In this document: positions 38,001 to 50,000 of the stretch, one piece after another
Layout of the letters: each line of letters starts with the position of its first letter
How positions within the stretch are numbered: the first letter of the stretch is position 1
NCBI GenBank assembly: GCA_030544215.1
Contig: JARZZO010000003.1
Span: forward strand, 19,787,879 to 19,851,878
Source of the DNA: Zantedeschia hybrid cultivar
Taxonomy: Eukaryota > Streptophyta > Magnoliopsida > Alismatales > Araceae
Length of the DNA stretch: 64,000 bases
Reading direction: 5' to 3'
The notes under the pieces: model-generated
What the model saw: only the letters and a program-made list of their open reading frames with translations
What the model was told of the DNA's origin: nothing
Database searches by the model: none
Translations under genes and position numbers: made by a program

Positions 38001-41000
38001 CGGGCACTGAGTCTCTCTGGGGAAAACGAGGGCGAGAGGGGGGGTCCTGACGGCTGGGGTCAGCAGGCCTGAAGGCCGGAGCTCTCTGTGGCACCCCCGG
38101 GGTGGTGCGCTGATCAATGGGACGCTGGTAGGGCGGCCGAGTACGTGGGGGTGAATCCACCTCAAGCTCAAACTGCTCCATCTCTCTCGCGACCTGATAG
38201 GCATGCTCGATGGTCGTCACATGCTGACGGAACAGTTCCTGTTGATACACACGACGTAGACCCTTCCGAAAGCGGGAAAGAGTCAACGCGCTCTCCTCTC
38301 GAGCCCCACATCTCATCAGGTACTCATCAAACTCGGCAATGTACTCAGAAACAGTGCGAGTGCCCTGCGAGATGCTCTGCCACCTATCAATGAGGCGGTG
38401 GCGGTAAGTCGGGGGAAGGTATTTCTCTCTCAGCTTAACCTTCATGTCTTCCCACGACTCAATGGGATCATGCCGACGCTGCTCAAGAAGGTCCTCGACA
38501 TTCGACCAATAGGTCTGAGCCTGGCCTGTCAGCTTCATCATGGCGAACCGAGCTCGCCGAGCGTCAGTCATACCCATCCAATCGAAGTAGCGGTTCATGC
38601 TGGCCTCCCAATCAAGATAGACCTTCGGGTCCAAGGACCTGTCAAAAGTGGGAGCATCCGCACGAGCGGCCCGACGGTCATCCAGGTCCCTCGGGACGTG
38701 ATGGGGCCTCCGCTCCTCCTCAAAATCATCCCGATCGTCCAGATCATCCCGATCCCTCGGACGTCGATGGCGTCTAGGCGCCTCACCAAACTCGGGCTGA
38801 ACCCCTCGGGCGTACCGATCATACCGATCACCTCGATCATATCGCTCAGCTCGGTCAACTCGATCGCGACGGTCGTGTCGATCCTCTCGATCGTGTCGAT
38901 CGAATCGCACGTCCTAGCCGCGTCGCTCTAGCCGATCATCACGGTCACGAAGATCCCAGTGATCATAACGATCGTTCCCATCCACCTGACGCCTCGCGCG
39001 TCTCTGATCGGCGCCCTCAAACCTCTCACGCTGCCTATGATGCCTCAACTGTCTACGCGCAGCAACCTGGTCTATCAACTCCTCACGCAGATCATAATCA
39101 ACCCCGTCATCGGCAAGACGCCGATCGTCAACAGGATCAGCCCTAGGAAGAGCCTCATCATGAGGAACATGGACGGCCGGAACAGGATGTCCCGGGTGAC
39201 GGGGAACTGGGGCATGGGCAGGGACCCCTGGAGCACCCCTGTGACCTGCAAGGTCCTGAATCGTACGCTCCGAATCATCAACTCGGTTCTCACCAGAGCG
39301 GTTCGAACCTCCCCCATTCGCCTGGCGCTGGTCCCACAAATCCATGCGCTGCACAAGCCGACTAACTGTCGCGGCTAAGTCGGAAACATCTGGGGACCCC
39401 GCCTGCGAACCTGACGCAGGTGCAGACATGTGGAAAATCGCACTGCTACGGGTGGGCATGCAAGGCAGGCAGAATGACAACGTGCAACAACTGACACCTA
39501 ACGACTAATATGCATGATACGGATCAACTAAACACTGTGAGACACTAACTAAATGGAGACACGCTAAAACTAACAAGATGAATAAGATAAATAGATGAAA
39601 ATGCAACAAAGACGCCCTAGCCACAACCTGCGGCTCTGATACCAAAACTGACGCGGGACGACTACCAAAACGGGTCCGAACTAGAGTCACGATCCGAAAC
39701 CAGCAAATGTAGCGTACAGGTACGGCAAATACTCATCGAGAGTCCATGTTTTCATGAAGATAACCACGCAACGCAAGTCACACGTAACTCAAGTATCGCC
39801 CGCTCACAGTGATAAAATAACATGACCAGCGTAGTAAGGACTACCGCTAGGCTAGGACAACATCAAACGCAATCAATATGCTCAATTTAACGACAAGGGA
39901 TGGACCTCACACTCACAATCCGGCAATCATGAATAATATCTAGCTAGGATCCTACTCTCAGGCACGGGAACATGTATGACCATATAATAAACGACAAGTT
40001 GACAAGGGAATATGGGCACAAAAATAAAAACACTAACCGACCCACTGTAGAGTGGGGTCACGATCTTAACAGCCGTTATTCTGCAAACCACTCGCCTCCT
40101 TGCAAACGCACCACAGCAACGGAAGACGAACTGAGTTGCCACGTGGGTTCGCTGGGAAGCTAGACGAGGCCCCGCTTCGGTGTAACGGCGGTGGCTGATG
40201 TCTGGGTGGTCCACGTCGCAGGGATTCCCGAGCGATGGAGGGGAAGTTCGCGGGACGACCCGTCCGTAACCTGCAACGCGGAGCAACCAGCCGGAATCCG
40301 ACTGTGGCGGACTGCCGGTGCTCGAGGAGATCAGTGTGCCGTCCGGAGCCGGTGCGCGACGGGATGGAGGCCGCAGGGCGGCTGGTCAGGACCGACGTTG
40401 GCGGGGCTGAGGAGCCCGCGGAGTAGGCCCGTCCGGCCTGGTCTCGACGGAGAGCTCGGGGCCGCGTGCGGCGGTCGGAGAGCTCGCCGGGACCCTGCTT
40501 CGGCCCCGTGTGCGGCGGAGCGGGCGGAAGGAACTCGCGGGGCCACGCACAGGGGTGCTGGATGGATGGCGTGCGCGGAGAGAGAGGGAGGATGCGGGTC
40601 CGCGGCCTGCGTGTGGGGTGCTGACGGAATAGGGGCGAGCTCGTGGGAGACGGAGGGGAAAGGAGGGCTCTTCCGGCGCAGGCGGGAATCCTCAGTGACC
40701 CGCCCAGCGCGCGTGTGTCGCGAACAGGGGCGACGGGTGACCTGTGAGGAGGATCGCCGATTCGGCGGGAGGCTCGGATCGCCTGGCCGACGCCGGGTGC
40801 AGGGCCGGCGGCTCTTGGCGCTGTCGCCGGATGGGCGGTGTCGGCCCGCGGGGTTGCGAGCAAGGGCGGACCGGAGCAGCCCGCACTGGTTCGCTTACTG
40901 ACGACCGGTCGCGTGGGGTTCCATAGTCGACGGCTTCTTGCCTGGCGCGAACGAACACGACGCAGAGGGGAAGAGGAGGAAAGCTGGGACAGGAGGAAAA

Positions 41001-44000
41001 GAAGATCTCACACAGGGAGAGAGGGAAGAGGAAACTCAAGACAAAGAGGAAGGAGACGAGGAAGCTGGAGAAGAAGAAGACAAGGGGAGGAAGAAGAAGC
41101 ACAGAGGAGCCGAGGGCCAATCGCACATGCGCGTGGCGGCGGCTGCAAATTTCTATTCAAATTCTTCAATGCCCCTCCAAAAGAGGCTACAGTGCCTTAA
41201 ATAGAATAAAAAAAACCCTAATAACCACAAATGACGTAATTAGCCCTAACATAATGCAGAAAATGCTAAATAAATAAAAAAAGAGATAACTGGGCCTCAT
41301 AATGGGCCTTACATCAATCCTAACTGCTCCTCAATACAATAAGTACATGCCAACACTAGGGAGGCCCATCGTCGAGCCACAAAGAAGCTGGGTAGGTTGC
41401 AGTCGTCCTCCTCCGACGGTACACGCGAGTCGGGTCGAACCGGGTCCATGCGCGGGTGTCCTCACCAAATACTCTTCAGCCAATCTATCCTGCCAGATTG
41501 AGAAATAAAGATTATGGGCATAGTTTGTTGTCATAGCTTTCTAATGGTTGTCACTGCTATCAACTTCGTATCTGTTATGCTGAGACTGAAACAGCATTAG
41601 TTGGTGGCAAATGGAGGCTAGTCTTTTGTAAATAGTGCAGACAAGGGGTTCTTCTGACTTCTGAGGTAGTGAAAAAAGCCATAAATACATTCTTATTTTG
41701 TAACATTAGAATAAGATAAGATGAAGCAAACTGCACTATATGCATCATTTAAGTTTATGGTGAAAAAAGTGCTAACAACTGAGGGAAAGAGAGATAGAAT
41801 AAGAAGAAGAAAATAAATAAAAAAATCAAGGAAAAAGTGAAAAAAAAGGATGAGTTAGTTGAAGCTGAATAGGAGGATCAGAATAGAGAAAATGTAAATC
41901 TATGACATATAGTTCATTATTGTTGTGTCTTTGGTCTTTATGGAAGCTAATTTTGCATCTCCAGCTCAATAAAACAAATCTTGACTTCCAAGAACTTCTA
42001 TTGAAGGTCATTCTTTTTGATATAATGAGTTCTCTTAGATCCACTTGTGCCAACTCTATCCATGTCTTATTAGGTCTCATCCTCCTAAGACCTTCAACAC
42101 AGACAGTAGCTTTCTGAAACCATGATTTATAATGAAACGAATAATTTCCCTTCGTTAGTTCCTTGTGCTCTTGTGCTCTTGTACAGATATGTTTAACATT
42201 CTTGGTAGGTGTTTATGTTGTCTTAAGTCTCCATGTCTTTTAAGTTGTTTCTGCTCTATTACTTGCTTGTAACCTAACTGCTTTGAATGTTAAAAAACTA
42301 AGAAGCTGAATCATATTCATTTACCCAGGTAAAAGATGATGAAATTGCAGATGTTGCTGCGGTTAGTGCTGGAAATGACTACTTAGTGGGAAACATGATA
42401 TCAGATGCTCTTAGAAAGGTTGGAAGAAGGGGTGTAGTTAGAATTGAGAAAGGGAGATCCACCGAGGATACTTTGCAGGTAGTAGAAGGAATGCAATTTG
42501 ATCGTGGCTATTTGTCACCTTACTTTGTCACAGATCGTATGAATATGTCTGTGGAGTTTGAAAATTGCAAGGTTAGTTTTGAACTGTTGTCATGATTACT
42601 GTCATTGTGCAAGATTAGCAAATGTACCATCTCCTTCTCTCTTTGATGCAGTTACTTTTGGTTGACAAAAAAATTACAAATGCAAAAGAGATACTCAAGA
42701 TATTGGAGGGTGCAGTTAAAGAGAAATATCCTCTTTTGATTGTAGCAGAAAGTTTTGAACAGGAGGCCCTAGCTCCTATAATTAGAAACAAACTCAAAGG
42801 TCTACTAAAGGCAGCTGCTATTAAGGCTCCTGCTTTTGGAGAACGCAAGAGTCACTATTTAGATGACATTGCTATCTTAACTGGAGGTAGTTGCACATCC
42901 ATACAAAGTTTGTTTATCTTTTACTCCTAGGAATGCTGACTGTAACTCTGCAGTTTCAAATTCAAAGGCCATACACTGCATTTTTCTCATTCATTAACAT
43001 CATTTTACCAAAGCACCATGCAGGACTCCATCTTCTATGGCATCATGTTTTTTTTTTCTTTTTTTCTGTTCTGGTCTCTATTTGTTCCACAGGTACTGTA
43101 GTTAGGGATGATGTGGGGATATCTCTTGAGATGGCTGGGAAGGAGGTATTAGGTTCTGCTGTAAAGGTGGTAATAAGAAAAGATTCTACCTTGATTGTTA
43201 GTGATGGAAGTACACGAGATGAGGTGGAGAAACGAATTGCACAAATTAGAGGTCTTGTTGAGGTCTGTACACCCCTTTTAAGATGCATGTTTGTACTGCT
43301 GGTGAATTTTTTTTTTATAATTATTATCTTTTTGGACTTTTACTGTTTACAGTAAGATGTTTGTCATAATTTCACTGTGAAATCAAAGTCTTCTATTAAG
43401 AATACGTAAAATATTGCTATGTTTTTTATTCTATCCATATGGCAAATAAATAAAAATTGTAAAGAAAAAACTTGAGACAAGAAATATTATGCAAGACAAA
43501 TTTTTTGACATGTTCCTTTCTCTTTTACCAAATGGAATTCACTTTAGTGAATTACTTTCCCCCATACAGTATGGGGGTAGATATCTTTTGTGTGCAGAGG
43601 CTAGTGAAGTCTAATTGATTTACCAAAAGGAAATAAGTTTGCTAATATTTCAGACAGAATTGGGTCAAGAGGAATATGCTAATCTGGTGATTTTAATTTA
43701 TCCTGGCGAGATGTAAATTCATATCCATCTTCATAATTACAGAAATATTGGAGAAAAATATGTTATATCGACCATTACATTTGTGACCATGATTCTTCTT
43801 GCAAATCAAAGATCCACAAACTATAATGGCAAAATGTTGTATCAAATTAATCTGACTAACTGTATGAACTCTGAAGTACATAACTGTGATCCAATGAGCC
43901 AAAAGGTGATGTATGTTAATGTACAAATAAAAGAGGAAAATGGATCTGGATATAAATAGATGAAATGTGTAACTTTGATTCCAATTACTGTGGTGCTAAG

Positions 44001-47000
44001 GAGTTCTTTTAAAACACCTCAGAAGTGCTCGCAGCAGGCAATCTCACATTCTGAATTGGGGAGGCTATCATTTCCAGGTGAGAAATCATCTATGCTTGTT
44101 AAGGGTTCCTCATGGTGATTATGCAGAAATCAGATCCACCAGTGCTTTTTGGCAGAATTATTTACCCAGATATTAGAAACAGTGATTCTCTCTAAGTCAT
44201 TCCAAAGAAACCCCTGGACTCTAAACAGTAATAAGAATGGTTCTGTCCCATGCATTAACTGAAAAGTTCAGATTACGCATCAACATATTTTTTTAAAAAG
44301 GAAATAGCCAAAACTTTAATCAGGGTGAATTTGCTTTAATTTCCAAGAAACTGCAAAACCACTTGGTTTCCTAATTAAAATGTTTCATGGAAGTGGAGAA
44401 TTTGATTCAAACACTGATGAAAATTTTCTGTTATTTTTTTGCAATGAATATATGTCCACAAAAGCATGCTACTCTTTCTCAGGCCTGTATTTGACTAAGG
44501 TCTGAGCAAGAAGTTGGCAGTATATGCCTTTGCATTTAGTTGATAAAGTTTATGTCTGAGATTTCAGTCCTAAGTCCCAAGAAACTGGCCTCTAGACTTG
44601 TTTGGCATTGAAAATAGCCTCATGGAGTAGGCGTGTTTTGTCTTTAGGAAACTGGAAGTGGTTCCTTTCAGATTTGTCTGTGTCTTGGAGGTGGCTTCAT
44701 TAGGAAAGTACTGTTCACCAAGGTTGTCAAGGTTTATGCCTAGGTGATGCACAGGCACTACCTAGGGAACAAGGCTTTTTTTTAAGGTCTAGACAGTTAA
44801 ATGCCTTATTAAGCCTTGCAAAAAGCATGCCTAGATGCCGCTTAGGTATGCTTAGGAAGGCCTAACATGCCTAGGCAATGCCTAGTCTACTTCATGGCCA
44901 ATCAAAGTGGGTCCTTTGGGATCCAATTCTAATATAAATAGGGTTGTGAATGATTGGGCCCTAGTTTTCATTACCCCTCTCATCTTGTTTTCCTCATTGC
45001 CTTTGTTATCGTGCCTCCTTGGCGTCAATGAGGCACACTGTTGTACAAATGATAAGATGCTCCTATCACTATGATGGCCCAGATGAGGCAACAAGCCTAC
45101 CTTGCCATGTCGATGAGTTTGGGACCCCTCATGTCTATTAGCATCCTCTCACCCTTCTTGAAAAATCTCATCCTTCCTGGAAAAAACAAAAAAGAAAAAC
45201 ACAAACACACGCGCTCGCGCTCGCGCTCATGAAGGTGCCGCCTAGTCACCGCTTAGGCATGCACTTAAGTGCTCAGGCACTCAAGGACCTCAAGTACACC
45301 TTGGGTTGCCTTATCACCTTGACAACTATGTTGTTTACCAAGCCACATTGGAAATGATATTAAGATGTGAGTCATGTGACTATTTTGGAGCTATGAAAAC
45401 ATAACATGTGATGTGTTACTTTGGGCCATTTTTCTTCAGTTATTTATAACTTGGTCATTTCTTCTATATGGCTTTCAATATCCTCTGTTATAATGATTAA
45501 TGAATCTCACTTCCTTTTACATGGTATAATATGTCATGTCTTTAGTACACTATTGTGGTTGATATTCTGTTAATTGTGCTTTTGTTGGTACTAGCTGGCA
45601 AAAGTTGTATTTCTTATTTTTGTGTAAGGTCTGTTTTAAGTCTCAGTTGTAGTGTATTGATTTCTCGCCAGCAGTATCTGGTGAATTGTAAGTCCAATTA
45701 TTTTTTTCTTAAATTTCTGGATTTTGATTTTCTAATTTTATTTACACTTTTGTAATTCTTGCTAAATATTAATAACTATCATTTCACTGAAATGATTCTC
45801 CTAACAACAGATGATAATGTCAACATGATTGCTCTTGCCTACTGGCCACTCTAGTTATCTAGGTGTGAAGGGGCTAGACACTGCTTGGTCTTCTTGGTAT
45901 CATTACTTAAAGTGTTGTCTAAAAACTGCTAGAAAAGGGCTGTCCAAGGCTCCAAGCCTCATCCCCCCATCCATATTTGGATATATGTTTGTGATTATAT
46001 AAATCCTGTTGGCTTAAACATATGTCTGGTGATGTAAAAGGATATCTATCGAGCCAGATAATGAACCTATCTTTAACCTTTTCCTTTAAAATAAAGGTCT
46101 TTTCTCTGTCCTTCTGTATCCTTATCCTTTAAAATTATCAGAGATGCTTGCATAAAGGTTAAATTATCATATAACAAAGAAAAATCTACATTCAAAATAT
46201 AAGTATATTTTTTTTGGAAACTAGGTAGTCCAAGAAAATGAGCTTTATAAACAAGTGAATGGGAAATGAGAGTTAACAGATTGTTTTGGATAATAGTTTG
46301 CGTAATAAGGTAGTTAGGTGATTTATTTTATTTATAGACAGGCAAGAGATGAGGGTAACACATAAGATGTGATCAACAACTATGTTAAGAGAAAATAAAA
46401 CAGGACAACCAGATAATTGGATTCGAAAATAGGTGTTTCCTTATCCTTGTCCGAGATTATCCAGATCCAGATCATATCCTTATCCTTATCCTATGCCCCT
46501 GAAAATGTGTACCACTTGAAATGTACAGATAAAGTCAATAGGGCACTGTTTACGTCCCTACACGTCCAAGAAAACTTACAAATCATTTTGTAATAACAAG
46601 TGGTCTCAAGTGAATTTTATGGTTTATTAATTGTATGCAGCTTGGTCTTTTCATTCTTTTTTCCTGTAGTTTCTTCTCTTCTTTTGTCTGCAATTTATCT
46701 TTTTCTTTGATAATCTAACACAGAATTTTGCATTAATCTTCCTTGATTGTTTTAGAACTCCGAGGAGAGATTCAAGAAGAAGATACTGAATGAAAGAATA
46801 GCAAGATTGTCTAGTGGGATTGCAATTCTTCAGGTAATGATGATATATGCAAAAGATAACATGTCTCTAAAAGTGGCAAACCAGACCAATATAAGATCAC
46901 AAAACTGTCATGAGTTACTGTATGCTCTCAGGTACAAAGTCTTTTCTAAACAACAAATGACAGGTTGGTGCACCAACAGAGGTTGAATTGAAGAGCAAGA

Positions 47001-50000
47001 TGCTGAGAATTGAAGATGCTTTGAATGCGACCAAGGTAGTTCTAAGATCCTTGATTTCCTGCTGGTAGACAAATTCCCATTCATCTAAAATTGCACATTT
47101 ATATTGCAGGCAGCTATTGAAGAAGGTGTTGTTGTTGGAGGTGGCTGTAGCCTGTTGAGGCTATCCTTGAAGGTAGATGGTGTCAAAGATTCTTTGGATA
47201 ATGAAGAGCAGAAGGTATCACATGTTGTTCATTATCTTCTAGTAGAACTACCATAAGTGTATCTTACACTGTGATATATCATGGTCTTAGTGAAGCAGAT
47301 CTGGCATTCAGTTAACACATAGCTCAAAATTCCATTTGGCTATCTTCTCCCTTTTTAACCTTTTCTTCTATCTCAGTGTGGAATAGATGTCTCAACTGGG
47401 TTTGCAATAGAGCAAAGACTGTACTAGTCCTGTAAGCATCATCTGCAGTTTTTCCTTTCACTCCCTTATGGAGGCCTGTCTCCACAGATCAACTGAATTA
47501 AAGAATAAATGGGCATTGGAATTGTTGTAGGATGAAAGTGTTGCAGACCTTTGGTGTGAAATTTTCCCATATAAGCATCCCTACATCTGCATAAAGAAAC
47601 TGTAAGAACTGCCAAAATGTCACAGAGAATTAATCTCTCCTTTTTAGATTTTGTTTCTTTTTATGCCTGGCAAATGATTGCTTTATCGAACAATTTTATG
47701 TACTGTGTCCTGCCTTTTGGCATCTGTACTGTGCACCAATGAGAATAATGAGGGGTGTGTGTGTTTGGGGGGGGGGGCACTAGTGGGGCCCACTGGAGGG
47801 GGACTCATGCTCCACTTTCTTGATCCAACCTTAGGGAACCTGTCCTTGTTTAGGCTGTGATGAGGGACAACTAATGGAGCCTAAGAAAACTACGAAGTAT
47901 GCAATGAGATCAGCAAATAGCACTGTAGGACAGCAAATTGCCCCTCGAGATGAGGAAACGTGGGATTGTCGGTACTTGAGGAACTACCACAACAACTCTA
48001 GGGTAACAAGGACCATAGGCAAGGGTCACATGAAGTCTCTGGAATGGGTTCACACTCACAATCCGGCAGCAATGAGATTTTCTGGTTAGTGATACTACCG
48101 TACAATCGGCGGCAGAAAATAAGCAAATACAGAATAAGCAAGTGCCAAGAAGGGAAACGAGCACGAACCTCCATGCTGGTGCAAGGAGACAATCGCCTGG
48201 CACTTGCATCCTAAAGAAATGGGAAAGAAAAGGGGAAAGTACAGAGGAAGTGCCTACCCCTCGCAGGGGGATAACGTGCAACTGGGGAGGGGAAAGGGGA
48301 CGATGGCAGTTGACAGGCCTGCAGATGTCGCAGCGAAGTTGGTGGTGCCGTCCACGTGCGACGAGCATAGCCAGCGATGTGGATGGGTCACCGATGATGG
48401 ATGGATAGCACTTGGGTAGCAGGCATGGTTGGCAGTACCGGCCGATACCGGTACGTACCGGTATCGGTCGGCACTGGTACCATGCATATAAAGAGTATCT
48501 GCCGATATCGGCCGATACCAGGCCGGTAACGGCCGGTACGTACTGGTACCGGTATCCACCGATACCGGTACCGGTACTGCCATCCATGCCAGTAGGGGAC
48601 GTCGCACCGGCGGCAAGGATGACGGCCGGCAGCTGGTCAGTGGAGGGGCAGCATGCTGGTGCATGAGGCTGCACTTAGATGACTGGCCCATTCTACTAAA
48701 GACCTCGGAGTGAATGAGAGGCAAGTCAATCTTACTAAAGAAGATTTCAATTAGATTGCCACAAGAACATGGACATAGGTCTCTTGAGAGGTGTTACTTA
48801 TGGCCATGCTCATTTGAAAGATGAAGAACTGATAGGTTTCTTGAACAATGGTGAGGTGTTTCTGCCTAGGAGGGTGTAAGAAGGACCATGATAGGTTTTT
48901 ACCTTCACCTTTACGTAGGGCAAGATAGTGGGCTAGTGCTTGTGTAGGAATTACGTCCCAACAGTCTCCATAGCTGATGTAGATAACTTTGACTCTTGTC
49001 TGCATGGAATGCAAAATCGGCCGATCCCGATTTGGGATTGGCTATGGCTGATCCGATTATGGGGGCGAAGTCACTGTTCCCCCATACTTTCAATGGGATC
49101 ACCCCGGATAGGCCGATTCTGGCCGATCCGGTGTAAGTGTTTTTTTTTTTTTTTTTTTTTTTTAAAGCAAAGGATCGGCTTGTATCGGTGTAGATCTGTC
49201 AATCTTTAGCATTGAAAAAAATTATAAATGTTGATTACACAAAATCCTCAAATTTAACCTTAATTAGGGTTTAAAATTTAGGACTTCTGTATAATTTGTG
49301 TAATTAATGTTCAATTGAGTATGTCAAATACTTAATTTAGTTGATTAGAGTCCGATTGCACATAATTGTGCATTAATTGGATGTGATTACACAAAATCTC
49401 TAAATTTAACCTTGATTAGGGTTTAAATTTTGTGGCTTTTATATAATTTGTGTAATTAATGTTCAATTGAGTTTGCCAAACACTCAATTGAGTTAATTAG
49501 AGTTCGGTTGCATATAATTGTGCATTAGTTGGATGTGATTACACAAAATCTCCAAATTTAACCTTAATTAGTGTTTAAAATTTGAGACTTTTGTATAATT
49601 TGTGTAATTAATGTTCAATTGAGTATGAAAAATACTCAATTGAGTTTATTAGAGTCCAGTTACACATAAATATGCATTAATCGGATGTGATTACACAATA
49701 TCTCCAAATTTAACCTTAATTAGGGTTTAAAATTTGGGGCTTTTGTGTAATTTGTGTAATTAATGTTCAATTGAGTATGCCAGATGATGAAGGATCACAA
49801 ATGTGATCTTTGTAAGGTATTTTTCATAAATTTCATGTTAAAAATTTCATAACTTATCTTCTTTAGTTAGTGTATAACATTAACTATTAGCGAGTTAATC
49901 ATCTTTAATGTTCTTTTTTGATGGATGTGCATGATTTGTGTTCATTTTTTATTGCGAATTCATTGAATAACATGTGCATATTTATAAAATTTCTGTTTTT

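Larger units (their letters stand above)
32161..41467 (-). mobile_element. Complete chromovirus (Ty3/gypsy) in intron 4, antisense to the host gene
   Basis: 9307 bp flanked by perfect AATAC target duplications (32156-32160 and 41468-41472). The two LTRs are each 1819 bp, with ends TGGTGAGG...CGCGTCA on the minus strand. They differ at only 13 sites by my count (0.7%, 10 of them transitions), so the insertion is recent. Primer-binding site, gag, zinc knuckle, protease, reverse transcriptase, RNase H, integrase, chromodomain and polypurine tract follow in the order of a gypsy chromovirus. The single gag-pol frame is cut by three stop codons, so this copy is unlikely to move by itself. The reverse transcriptase wording is nearest the CRM/Galadriel side of the chromoviruses from memory; a tree would be needed to name the clade. 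Confidence 0.97.

Noticed and set aside
47910..48674. 254-codon open frame on the minus strand in intron 10
   Set aside because: It crosses the CCGATACCGG MITE and has no family features. Its length comes from repeat composition.
49140..49162. Poly-T run that could be the tail of a retroposed sequence
   Set aside because: No source gene body or target duplication next to it, and it lies inside the hAT-like element.
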